A stretch of DNA of 64,000 nucleotides from Candidatus Thorarchaeota archaeon (GTDB lineage Archaea; Asgardarchaeota; Thorarchaeia; Thorarchaeales; Thorarchaeaceae): contig JAEORN010000151.1 of NCBI GenBank assembly GCA_016840825.1, positions 23,952-87,951 of the forward strand, given 5' to 3'. This document shows, piece by piece, positions 27,653 through 35,548 of the stretch. Made by a program: the position numbers and the translations under genes. The notes beneath the pieces are model-generated. The model searched no databases, was not told the origin of the DNA, and saw only the letters and a program-made list of their open reading frames with translations. Within the stretch, counting starts at the first letter, position 1. Each line of letters opens with the position of its first letter.

Positions 27653-28615
27653 ATGACAAAACCCCGAGGTCATCTAATAGAGCAAGTTGTTTCTTCTCTA
27701 GAGGATGCTGGGTTTGACTTGTCTTCCCGGTGTGATGTTCGCCCAAGCTGCTTTGATTTGGTCGCTCGAAAGAGTAACCAACTAATTCTGATCAAATTAC
27801 TTGCTAATATTGACGCTCTTACAGAAGAAGATGCAATTGCTCTACAAATGGTCGCACACTTCTTCAACGCAACACCTCTAGTAATTGGTATTAAAACACG
27901 TCGTGGAGAACTTGACTCAGGGGTTGTCTACAAGCGATACGGTGTTTCCACTATTGCTCCTAAGAGCCTAACAGCAATTATTGAAGAACAACAGATGCCA
28001 CGCGAATTCATCCAAAGAGGTGGAAGATTTGTCGCTATCGATGGTTCTAAACTCCAAGAGATCAGGCTATCTCAGAATATGACCAAAGAAGAGCTCGCGA
28101 ATTGCGTCGAGGTTTCAGCTAGGGCAATTCTTGCCTACGAGAAGGATGAAATGGATGTAAGCGCCGATGTTGCATTGCGCTTGGAAAAAGTCCTAGAAAC
28201 AGATTTGGTAATCCCCATAGATGTTCTACACCATCGTCCAGTATCACCCCCCACACAAAAAGCGAGTGTGGTTCAGGAAATATCAGATATAGAAATTAGA
28301 GTCAATGAATTCTTTGCGCGGTTGGGAATGCAGGTTCTTTGGAGTGATAGAGCTCCATTTCACGTAGCCGCAAAGGAAGAAGGCCCACCACTTATTTCTG
28401 GAGTAGGTTCTATCAAGAACTGGGGACTCCAGAAACGTATGGAAATAATGAAGAGTGTTTCAGAGGTGACAGAATCTGAAGCAGTCGTTATAGTAGAAGA
28501 GGGTTCAGCCGAAGAAACCGTTTCCAGCCTTCCCGTGATTCGGCAGCTTGAACTGGATGAGATTGATAAACCAAGTGAATTGAAGAAAATAATATCTGAA
28601 AGGTCTGTTGATTAG
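27653..28615 (+). CDS. Archaeal HTH regulator with nuclease-like N domain (COG1395)
   Basis: The N-terminal about 120 residues resemble a restriction-endonuclease-like fold (FDLVARKSNQLILIKLLAN, an x-D-x-x-x-x-K pattern). An Xre-type HTH follows at about residues 130-185 (IRLSQNMTKEELANCVEVS), and then a C-terminal domain. This is the arrangement of a conserved archaeal regulator family (COG1395). The frame also allows ATG 27641; the TATA box supports 27653. It converges with RNase HII with a 4-base overlap of the ends. Confidence 0.85.
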   Translation: MTKPRGHLIEQVVSSLEDAGFDLSSRCDVRPSCFDLVARKSNQLILIKLLANIDALTEEDAIALQMVAHFFNATPLVIGIKTRRGELDSGVVYKRYGVSTIAPKSLTAIIEEQQMPREFIQRGGRFVAIDGSKLQEIRLSQNMTKEELANCVEVSARAILAYEKDEMDVSADVALRLEKVLETDLVIPIDVLHHRPVSPPTQKASVVQEISDIEIRVNEFFARLGMQVLWSDRAPFHVAAKEEGPPLISGVGSIKNWGLQKRMEIMKSVSEVTESEAVVIVEEGSAEETVSSLPVIRQLELDEIDKPSELKKIISERSVD

Positions 28616-29301
28616 ATTTCTAGTGTACTTTGAGTTAATTTCTCTTTTAGCACGCGATTAGATACAGACTTCCACGATTTTCGTACAAATATGGGCAATT
28701 CAGAATTGTCTGCAAGCAGGTCTTCAAGATACTTGATCGATTTAGGATCTGAAGGATAGCCTGACCCAAAATCACCATATTCTTCATGTAAGCTCGCAAT
28801 AATTCCATCCCGCGTAACTTTTGCAAGGATTGATGCAGCCCCAACAATAGCATATCTTTCATCAGCTTTGTGTTCAGAACGAATCTCACAACCTCTTTCA
28901 AGAAGACCTGAACTTTCACCAACTGCTATTCCAAATCGTTCTGCATTGACATCGGCTGCATCAAGGAAGAGATGCAGTGGAGCGAGTTCTCTTGCAATCA
29001 ATGCAAATACATCGACCTCAATCTGGTTCAGAGTTACTTTTTCTCCCCTCAATCTGTCTATCTCAGTTGCTGATATCTCTCTAATACTCTCCTTTAGGGC
29101 AACTTCTCGAATTGTAATGGCTAGCTGTTCTCTGCGTTTTCTAGACAACGCTTTCGAATCTTTTACTCCTTCTTTTTCCAACTCGATAATAGCATCTTTA
29201 TCAAGAAGGATTCCACAAATGACCATAGGTCCAAACATAGGTCCTCTGCCTGCTTCATCAACCCCAGCAATTCCCTTGAGACCTATATCCTTAGGAGGCA
29301 T
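28612..29301 (-). CDS. rnhB: Ribonuclease HII
   Basis: Removes RNA from RNA-DNA hybrids and single ribonucleotides from DNA. Active-site acidic residues are visible in GVDEAGRGPMFGP (Asp and Glu), in LFLDAADVN, and in the later EHKADERY segment followed by SILAKVTRD. The 229 residues fit archaeal RNase HII. Confidence 0.95.
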   Translation of the reverse strand: MPPKDIGLKGIAGVDEAGRGPMFGPMVICGILLDKDAIIELEKEGVKDSKALSRKRREQLAITIREVALKESIREISATEIDRLRGEKVTLNQIEVDVFALIARELAPLHLFLDAADVNAERFGIAVGESSGLLERGCEIRSEHKADERYAIVGAASILAKVTRDGIIASLHEEYGDFGSGYPSDPKSIKYLEDLLADNSELPIFVRKSWKSVSNRVLKEKLTQSTLEI

Positions 29302-29611
29302 AACCGTAAGTTGCTTGAGAGCTATTTTACAGTCTCGGAATTAAAACTAAGAATAACGAGTTTGGTAGAATAAGAAGAAAGTGGCAGCTTGGACCCTTGT
29401 CACGTGCTCGCGCAACGCACATTTGATCCAACGAGAGAAGTCTTAACTTCCGAGGTCGACCGAGATCGGGTGATCACTTCTCTCTATGGCCGCCATCGAG
29501 CTCCGTTTCTTCAGACTTCTGTTTTAAAGCTTGCTCTAGAGTCAATATGCATCTACAAGGATTTCGCTATTTGATTGGTGACCTTATTAGACAGAAACAA
29601 AACAACATCGC
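29302..29611. other. 310-base gap with a GC-rich, structured segment
   Basis: No recognisable gene. Bases about 29389-29520 are more GC-rich than the flanks. A perfect 9-base inverted repeat, GAGAGAAGT (29433-29441) with ACTTCTCTC (29476-29484), encloses the palindrome GGTCGACC. A 61-codon frame (29389-29574, TTG start, no Shine-Dalgarno sequence) also runs through it. A non-coding RNA, a leader of the 29612 gene, or a small protein are all possible. I could not match RNase P or SRP RNA. Confidence 0.4.
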
Positions 29612-30178
29612 ATGACCACTAAACCACAGCTGCGTCTGGTCAGTCATCCTCCCTCCCGGCCAGAGCACACCCCATTACACGCAGATGCAGATCGTACGCA
29701 GCTGTGGGAACTTGTCAGGGATCAAGATATCCATCTAGTTCTACGTGGACCCGCTTTACTAGAACTGGCAAGGAGACGAGACCCTGACCTCCTTTCTTTC
29801 TGCGACACGCTTCTTAAATCAGCAAACAAAGAGCAATGGCTTCTTGCTGTGAAAGCAATCTCAACATTTGATACAACAGAATCTCTTGAGCAGCTTGTTA
29901 TGATATTTGCCACTTCAACAGATCCTGATGACAGAGAATTCATAATCATGTTAGTCGCAAGAACTCTAACAGCTGATTTTGTACGCCCTTTCAGCATAAT
30001 GGTTCGTGACTTGGCTAAACCAGGAACGATTGATATCTCGGGTTGGACTAGAAGTGCGATTGCTACACTTCAAGACGTTTGTAAACGATACTCGATTGAT
30101 ACACATATTGAAGGAAAATCGATTGATATTGCAAAGGAAATAGACAATCTTGAATCAGCACTTCTTTCAGATGAATAG
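29612..30178 (+). CDS. HEAT-like helical protein, function unknown
   Basis: A 188-residue helical protein with paired amphipathic helices of HEAT character: LVLRGPALLELARRRDPDLL, NKEQWLLAVKAISTFDTTES, and DREFIIMLVARTLTADFVRP. No catalytic motif. It lies 51 bases upstream of elp3 on the same strand, which may indicate a role near tRNA modification, but that is inference from position. Confidence 0.65.
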   Translation: MTTKPQLRLVSHPPSRPEHTPLHADADRTQLWELVRDQDIHLVLRGPALLELARRRDPDLLSFCDTLLKSANKEQWLLAVKAISTFDTTESLEQLVMIFATSTDPDDREFIIMLVARTLTADFVRPFSIMVRDLAKPGTIDISGWTRSAIATLQDVCKRYSIDTHIEGKSIDIAKEIDNLESALLSDE

Positions 30179-30229
30179 CTTATCCATACCGTAGCCTATT
30201 AATCGATAAGACACAGAATTCATCTTACC

Positions 30230-31831
30230 ATGTCCGGAAAAGATGAGAACTATCTTCTCTATAGAGAAATCATTGAGATGCTGATGAATAGTGACTCTAA
30301 ACTAACAAAGAACATGGTAAATCAAATCAAGAATAAGATGAGCGCCAAATACAAGAAGTCGAAAACCCCCTCGAACGCAGACATCCTGCAGGCTGCGACC
30401 TCAGAAGAAGCTGATATTCTTCGTCCTATTCTATTGAAGCGCCCTGTACGAACAATCTCAGGAGTAGCTGTCGTTGCTGTAATGACAGAACCTCATGCTT
30501 GTCCACATGGAAAGTGCGCATATTGCCCTGGAGGTCCGGACTTGGGAGTACCGCAGAGCTATACTGGTCATGAACCTGCTACAATGAGAGGAATTCAAAA
30601 TGAATTCGATCCATATAGACAGGTGGAAAGTAGACTAAAGCAATTGGAAATCATAGGGCATAGTATCAATAAAGTCGAGTTAATCATAATGGGTGGTGAT
30701 TGGTGCTCAAAAGAATCTGATTATCGCGAAGACTTTGTTAAGAGATGCTTTGATGCTATGAATCAATCCTTTAGTCCCAGTCTTAGTGAATCAATGAAGA
30801 GAAATGAGCTTTCATCTATCCGAAATGTAGGGCTCACTTTTGAAACTCGTCCAGATTGGATAAACATGGAAACTATCAACGATATGCTGCAAATGGGTGC
30901 AACAAGAGTTGAGCTTGGTGTTCAAACCCTATCAGATTCTATTCTAGAAAAGGTACAGAGAGGTCATGATGTAGAAACTACAGTTCGAGCCACTAAACTT
31001 CTCAAAGACAGTGGCCTCAAGGTATGCTACCATATGATGCCTGGACTTCCAGGCAGTACCCCTGAAGATGATATTGCCAATTTTGCACAACTTTTCTCAG
31101 ATTCACGATTTCGTCCTGATATGTTGAAAATCTATCCTACTATAGTAGTAAAAAACACGCAACTCTATGAATGGTGGAGAGAGGGAGAATACATTCCGTA
31201 TACAAATGACCAGATTGTATCGCTTGTTTCACAAGCTGTCAGCAAGATGCCAGAGTATGTTCGTATACAGAGAATGCAACGAGATATCCCATTGCATCAG
31301 ATAGAGGCTGGCTTGAATCAAGGTAATCTTCGTGAGCTAGTTCATGCCAGAATGAAGGCTGAGCATCTAAGAAATCCCACCATTAGATTCAGGGAAGTTG
31401 GACATTTCCAAATGCGATCTAATCAAGAAATCGATATTGAGAATATTGAGCTAGTGCGTCGTACCTACGAAGCTGTAGATGGAACAGAGATCTTTCTATC
31501 ATTTGAGAATACCGAATTAGACATCATCTTTGGATTCTTGAGATTGCGTTATCCAAGTAGTGATGCATATCGTCCTGAGATAGTCAGAAAACCATGTACA
31601 ATAATTCGAGAGCTTCGAGTATATGGTCCGGTCGTTGAAATTGGAGAATCAGATGAAAACGCATGGCAGCACCTAGGATTGGGTGAAAGATTACTTGAAC
31701 ACGCAAAGACAATCAGTCTTGACGATTATGATGCAGAACGCATGCTCGTAAATAGTGGTATTGGAGTAAAGCCATACTATCGAAATCTTGGATTCGTAGA
31801 TGAAGGCCCCTATCTTACAAAGGATATCTAG
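30230..31831 (+). CDS. elp3: Elp3 tRNA wobble-uridine modifying radical SAM/acetyltransferase
   Basis: Introduces carboxymethyl-type modification at U34 of tRNA. The radical SAM domain has an Elp3-type cysteine cluster in PHACPHGKCAYCPGGP (the three Cys of the 4Fe-4S site), GLTFETRPDW, and GVQTL. The C-terminal GNAT acetyltransferase domain carries HLGLGERLLEHA and a final GVKPYYRNLGF. The length of 533 is typical. The stop overlaps the end of the convergent hydrolase gene by 4 bases. Confidence 0.96.
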   Translation: MSGKDENYLLYREIIEMLMNSDSKLTKNMVNQIKNKMSAKYKKSKTPSNADILQAATSEEADILRPILLKRPVRTISGVAVVAVMTEPHACPHGKCAYCPGGPDLGVPQSYTGHEPATMRGIQNEFDPYRQVESRLKQLEIIGHSINKVELIIMGGDWCSKESDYREDFVKRCFDAMNQSFSPSLSESMKRNELSSIRNVGLTFETRPDWINMETINDMLQMGATRVELGVQTLSDSILEKVQRGHDVETTVRATKLLKDSGLKVCYHMMPGLPGSTPEDDIANFAQLFSDSRFRPDMLKIYPTIVVKNTQLYEWWREGEYIPYTNDQIVSLVSQAVSKMPEYVRIQRMQRDIPLHQIEAGLNQGNLRELVHARMKAEHLRNPTIRFREVGHFQMRSNQEIDIENIELVRRTYEAVDGTEIFLSFENTELDIIFGFLRLRYPSSDAYRPEIVRKPCTIIRELRVYGPVVEIGESDENAWQHLGLGERLLEHAKTISLDDYDAERMLVNSGIGVKPYYRNLGFVDEGPYLTKDI

Positions 31832-32640
31832 AATCCATCTATCGATGACACTACAAGCCCTCTCAAGAAATCCTCAAGTTCCCTGTTGAAAAATTCTGGA
31901 TTCTCAAGATTTGATACATGCCCTGCATTAGGAACTAGCACTTTCTTTGAGTCGGGTATGAGTTTTATCATTCTCTCTGCATGTGTAAATACTGCTTCTC
32001 TCTCATTCTCCCCAAGCATCACAAGAGTTGGCGCCCGTATCGTTTCTAGGGGTAATTGTTTGAATCTATATATGACATCTATTATTTTGACTAGCTCTTC
32101 ATATGACATCTTCAATTGTTCTTTCTTGAGATACTCAACCACTTCTTGATTTATACCTTTGAAGAACTTGAATGACCAGTCAGCATACTTCTCAGGAGTC
32201 ATTCTCCTCATGGTCCATTTGACTAATCTAGGCGGGTATAATGCCTTCGTAATCTTGTCCGACATAGTCATTGCTGATGAGATTGCAGTATCTGATAGTA
32301 CGAGACCACGAAGATTGTCACCGTATTGTACAGCATAGGACTGAGCAATCATTCCTCCCAGCGATAGACCACAGAGAACAGGTTCGCTGATATCTAAGGC
32401 TCTCATCAGCTCATATAGATCGTCAGTAAACATCTCAAAGGAATAGTCACCTTCTGCGCCTTCACTCTGTTGATGCCCTCTAATATCATATGTAATAGTA
32501 GTAAACGTCTTAGAGAAATAATCTACCTGTGGTTTCCACATGTCATGAGATGCCGCGGCACCATGAATGAAGACTATGGGAGGTCCTTGACCATGTATCT
32601 CATAGTAGGTTTTGATAGTCCCAGTCTGAATAAGCGGCAT
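31828..32640 (-). CDS. Alpha/beta-hydrolase
   Basis: Soluble alpha/beta-hydrolase with oxyanion segment FIHGAAAS, nucleophile elbow GLSLGG, an acidic residue after LVMLGENE, and catalytic His in NAGHVSNLE. It belongs to the large esterase/peptidase-type group (MhpC/PcaD-like), so the substrate is open. The frame extends to TTG 32655; ATG 32640 has AAGGT 6 bases upstream and starts with the expected PLIQTGTIKTYYE strand. Confidence 0.9.
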   Translation of the reverse strand: MPLIQTGTIKTYYEIHGQGPPIVFIHGAAASHDMWKPQVDYFSKTFTTITYDIRGHQQSEGAEGDYSFEMFTDDLYELMRALDISEPVLCGLSLGGMIAQSYAVQYGDNLRGLVLSDTAISSAMTMSDKITKALYPPRLVKWTMRRMTPEKYADWSFKFFKGINQEVVEYLKKEQLKMSYEELVKIIDVIYRFKQLPLETIRAPTLVMLGENEREAVFTHAERMIKLIPDSKKVLVPNAGHVSNLENPEFFNRELEDFLRGLVVSSIDGF

Positions 32641-32685
32641 GATATACCTTAACAAATGAGAGAAATAAGATTAGTGGAAAATAGA

Positions 32686-32774
32686 TGGCGCCGAGGATGA
32701 GATTTGAACTCATGCTTCTGTTAAGAAACTGGTTTTCAAGACCAGCGCCGTAATCCGGGCTTGGCTACCTCGGC
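32686..32774 (-). tRNA. tRNA-Ser(UGA), CCA encoded
   Basis: Read leftward: acceptor GCCGAGG pairs with CCTCGGC, discriminator G, encoded CCA (complement at 32686-32688). The anticodon stem-loop is CTGGT-CTTGAAA-ACCAG with anticodon TGA. A long variable arm (TTTCTTAACAGAAGC) marks a class II tRNA. The T arm is ATGAG-TTCAAAT-CTCAT. No intron. Confidence 0.95.
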
Positions 32775-32825
32775 TTGTACAATCAATCAGTATAGATTGT
32801 TAGTCTGCAAACCATTGGAAATGCC

Positions 32826-32833
32826 TTTTAAGC
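32826..32833 (+). promoter_or_regulatory. TATA-like element upstream of the archease gene
   Basis: TTTTAAGC-type element roughly 26 bases before about 32855, just ahead of the GTG (32858) and ATG (32867) starts. Pattern only. Confidence 0.35.
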
Positions 32834-32866
32834 TTCTTGTAGTGGTGACGTTCTGACGTGTTAACA

Positions 32867-33301
32867 ATGGTCGAGCATGGCTTTCAGTTTCATGAGCACA
32901 CTGCAGATATAACGGTTGAATGCTGGGCGCCTTCTTTGGAGCTCGCTTTTGCAGAAGCTGCTCTTGCTACTTTTGAAGTCATAATGGATACTTCTACAGT
33001 CGAACCCAAGGAACCAACTTCCATTTCAGTTTCAGGCTTTGATCTAAGCGAGTTACTCGTCGAATGGATTGGCAATATTATCGCATTGATTGATCTTGAA
33101 TACAGATTCTATTCAAGGTTCGAAGTTCAGAATTTGAAGAAGAACAAAGAAGGCTATGTACTGGATGGTATTGCTTGGGGTGAGGAAATAGACTTGGAGA
33201 AACATACAACACGCACAGAGGTCAAAGCCATGACTTATGCAGACCTAAGGATTGATACAGAAGATAATCTTACTAGAATCTGGTTCACATTAGATTTGTG
33301 A
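32867..33301 (+). CDS. Archease
   Basis: Small activator of the RtcB RNA ligase, needed for archaeal tRNA splicing; it fits a genome with intron-containing tRNAs. The EHTADI segment near the N terminus and the ELLVEWIGNIIAL helix are characteristic, and the C-terminal strand contains the conserved acidic residue (DLRIDTEDN). A GTG at 32858 could add three residues. The SPOUT methyltransferase gene follows 12 bases downstream. No rtcB is in this window. Confidence 0.94.
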   Translation: MVEHGFQFHEHTADITVECWAPSLELAFAEAALATFEVIMDTSTVEPKEPTSISVSGFDLSELLVEWIGNIIALIDLEYRFYSRFEVQNLKKNKEGYVLDGIAWGEEIDLEKHTTRTEVKAMTYADLRIDTEDNLTRIWFTLDL

Positions 33302-33313
33302 GGAAGACAACCC

Positions 33314-34165
33314 ATGCCTTTTGAAGTCGCTCTGCCTGACTCATCATTATCTGATTGCTCTGACTTGCGTCAGAAAACCATCAAGACTGGTCTAATTGCT
33401 AGAGCACTTGCCGTCTTCAAGGTCGACAAAGTCACACTCTATGAAACAAACTCGAGTAGTAGTAATCTACAAGATTTGAATTTACTTGAGAAACTATTAC
33501 GCTACATGGACACGCCTCAATATCTTCGGCGTGATGTATTTCCCATGAGTCCTTCGCTAAAGTATGCTGGACTTTTACCACCTCTACGCATACGAAGTCA
33601 TCCTTTAGAAACTAGAATTGATGAATTGGAAGATGAAACTTTTAGATGGGGAATCCAAAAACGAGCCGGGTATGTTGATATTGGTCTTGACAATCCTGTA
33701 GAATATAATAATAGCATTAGAACACGTGTTCCAACTATATTTCGAGTAATCAAATCTGGAAATCAGGTCAAGCTTGAGCCTACTAGCCGCAAGTCTATAA
33801 ACTACTATTTTGGATTTGATATCGAATCAATACCAAATCTAACTGACTATCTCAAAGAGAATAACTTCAAGACACGTATCGTGTTCTCACGAATGGGTAC
33901 AGCCTTCTCAAAGATGCAATCTGAGATAGAGTCAGTCCTGAAAACGAGTCATGATATAATAGTGGTATTTGGTGGTCCTCAATCTGGTGTTAGAGATCTT
34001 GTCGAAGAAAAAGATGCACTAAAGGAAAACGTCGATTTCTGGATCAATACGATACCCAACCAAGGCACCGAAACGGTTCGTCTGGAAGAAGCCCTCTGGA
34101 TTTCTTTAGGACAATTCAATATTTCATTTGGCGATTTGATAACAAAAAGGGGTTATTACAAGTAG
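33314..34165 (+). CDS. SPOUT-class RNA methyltransferase (COG2106, C9orf114-like)
   Basis: The knot-fold methyltransferase is recognised by LALPDSSLSDC near the start, TPQYLRRDVF with PMSPSLKYAGLLPPLR, an inserted OB-like segment (about residues 105-155), and a C-terminal knot with VVFGGPQSG and a late IPNQGTETVRLEEA. The substrate is probably rRNA or tRNA. It forms a two-gene unit with archease. Confidence 0.88.
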   Translation: MPFEVALPDSSLSDCSDLRQKTIKTGLIARALAVFKVDKVTLYETNSSSSNLQDLNLLEKLLRYMDTPQYLRRDVFPMSPSLKYAGLLPPLRIRSHPLETRIDELEDETFRWGIQKRAGYVDIGLDNPVEYNNSIRTRVPTIFRVIKSGNQVKLEPTSRKSINYYFGFDIESIPNLTDYLKENNFKTRIVFSRMGTAFSKMQSEIESVLKTSHDIIVVFGGPQSGVRDLVEEKDALKENVDFWINTIPNQGTETVRLEEALWISLGQFNISFGDLITKRGYYK

Positions 34166-34196
34166 GTACTCTTGACCATCTCTCCTTCAGTTTACA

Positions 34197-34229
34197 CAGA
34201 AGCAGATGGAACTTGTCCATCTGCTTCTG
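34197..34229. terminator. Perfect 14-bp hairpin between convergent genes
   Basis: CAGAAGCAGATGGA (34197-34210) and TCCATCTGCTTCTG (34216-34229) form a perfect stem around ACTTG. It lies in the 83-base gap between two convergent genes, where a bidirectional transcript end would be expected. No T-run follows on either strand, so it is a stabilising 3' structure or processing site more than a classical archaeal terminator. Confidence 0.5.
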
Positions 34230-34248
34230 CGAATCCAAAGCAAAGCTA

Positions 34249-35448
34249 CTAGAAGTCCGGAGCCTTCTGTCCCGTCCATCGAGGCATGGACTCTCGTGCA
34301 GGCTTGTAGCCATCAAGGACATACCTTCCGAGAATGAGCCGCTGCACTTCACTGGTGCCTTCGTAGATCTGATACAGCTTGGCATCCCTGAAGATCTTCT
34401 CAAGAGGATATTGATCAATGTAGCCATAGCCTCCGTGTATCTGAAGTGCCTCACTAGCACACCACATAGCAGCATCAGTAGCATATGCCTTTGCGATACT
34501 TGCTGGGATGGTGGCATCAGGAGAGGTATCAGCAGCCCAAGCTGCCTTGAGATAGAGCAATCGTGACGTTTCGACCTTCATATACATCTCTGCTAGCTTG
34601 AATTGGATGACCTGAAAGTCCCTGAGTCTGCTCTCAAAGGCTTCTCGTTTGGATGAGTACTCTCTCGCGAGTTCCATAGCTGAACGAGCAAGTCCGGTGG
34701 CAAAGGCTGCAATAGCGGGTCGAGTCAAAGCAAAGGTCTTCATAGCGATCTTGAAACCTTCTCCTTCTGTACCAAGGAGGTTCTCAGCAGGAACTCTTGC
34801 ATCCCTGAACATGATGGAGGCTGTCGCAGAGGCACGGTGTCCCATCTTCTCGACAGGTCGACCTATCTTGACTCCCGGAGTATCTGCATCTACGATGAAG
34901 GCACAGAGCGCTTTGTGCCGCTTACCGGGATCCATGCTTGCAAAGACTGTATAGTAATCTGCATAGGGGGCATTTGTAATCCAGAACTTAGAGCCATTCA
35001 GGATATACTCATCCCCATCCTTTGTCGCAGTGGTCTTGATTCCTGCGACGTCACTCCCCATTCCAGGCTCTGAGCAAGCGAATGAGACTAGCTTTGGTTC
35101 TTTAGTCAAAGGTCTGAGGTACTTCTCCTTCTGCTCATGAGAGCCTGCGATCATCACTGGCTCTGGACCAAGCTGATTGGCAAAGATACTAGTGGTCATA
35201 CCTGCACACCCAGCAGCGAACTCCTCTACAACGATGCACGCATCGACGAGACCAAGCTCTGGTCCTCCGTACGCTTTGGGGATGGCCAAATTCATGAGAC
35301 CTGCTTCCCACGCTTTCTTTATGATGGGCATGGGGAACTCCCCAGTCTTGTCATAATAGGATGCATAGGGCAGAATATATTCTTGCGCAAAGGCTCGCGC
35401 TTTGTTCTGCAGCTCGAGCTGTCTATCTGTATATGAGAAATCTACCAT
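34249..35448 (-). CDS. Acyl-CoA dehydrogenase
   Basis: FAD-dependent alpha,beta-dehydrogenation of acyl-CoA. Motifs: FACSEPGMGSDVAG and FWITNA (FAD and substrate binding), LQIHGGYGYI, and YEGTSEVQR with the Glu base position of medium-chain enzymes. About 400 residues, normal. The frame reaches TTG 35469; ATG 35448 has GGTGA 7 bases upstream. It is the last gene of the leftward run beginning at hdrC (42.65 kb), about 100 bases beyond the ferredoxin/winged-helix gene, suggesting electrons from acyl-CoA oxidation pass to Hdr components. No electron-transfer flavoprotein is encoded nearby. Base composition is GC-richer than most of the window. Confidence 0.95.
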   Translation of the reverse strand: MVDFSYTDRQLELQNKARAFAQEYILPYASYYDKTGEFPMPIIKKAWEAGLMNLAIPKAYGGPELGLVDACIVVEEFAAGCAGMTTSIFANQLGPEPVMIAGSHEQKEKYLRPLTKEPKLVSFACSEPGMGSDVAGIKTTATKDGDEYILNGSKFWITNAPYADYYTVFASMDPGKRHKALCAFIVDADTPGVKIGRPVEKMGHRASATASIMFRDARVPAENLLGTEGEGFKIAMKTFALTRPAIAAFATGLARSAMELAREYSSKREAFESRLRDFQVIQFKLAEMYMKVETSRLLYLKAAWAADTSPDATIPASIAKAYATDAAMWCASEALQIHGGYGYIDQYPLEKIFRDAKLYQIYEGTSEVQRLILGRYVLDGYKPARESMPRWTGQKAPDF

Positions 35449-35548
35449 AATCACTTCACCCGCAAACAAGTTCCAATACAGGGGACTAGATACCTAACTA
35501 TAAGTTCCTTTTGAAAGCCCCCAAATTGTATGGTCATTGTATCGGCTT

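Noticed and set aside
29389..29574. A 61-residue protein gene in the 310-base gap
   Set aside because: TTG start, no Shine-Dalgarno sequence, no family resemblance, and the same bases form a strong inverted repeat. Kept only as an alternative to an RNA.
29380..29611. RNase P or SRP RNA in the 29.4 kb gap
   Set aside because: A GAGAGAAGTC segment loosely recalls the RNase P P4 region and an ACAGAA lies downstream, but spacing and overall length do not fit, and no SRP signature is present.
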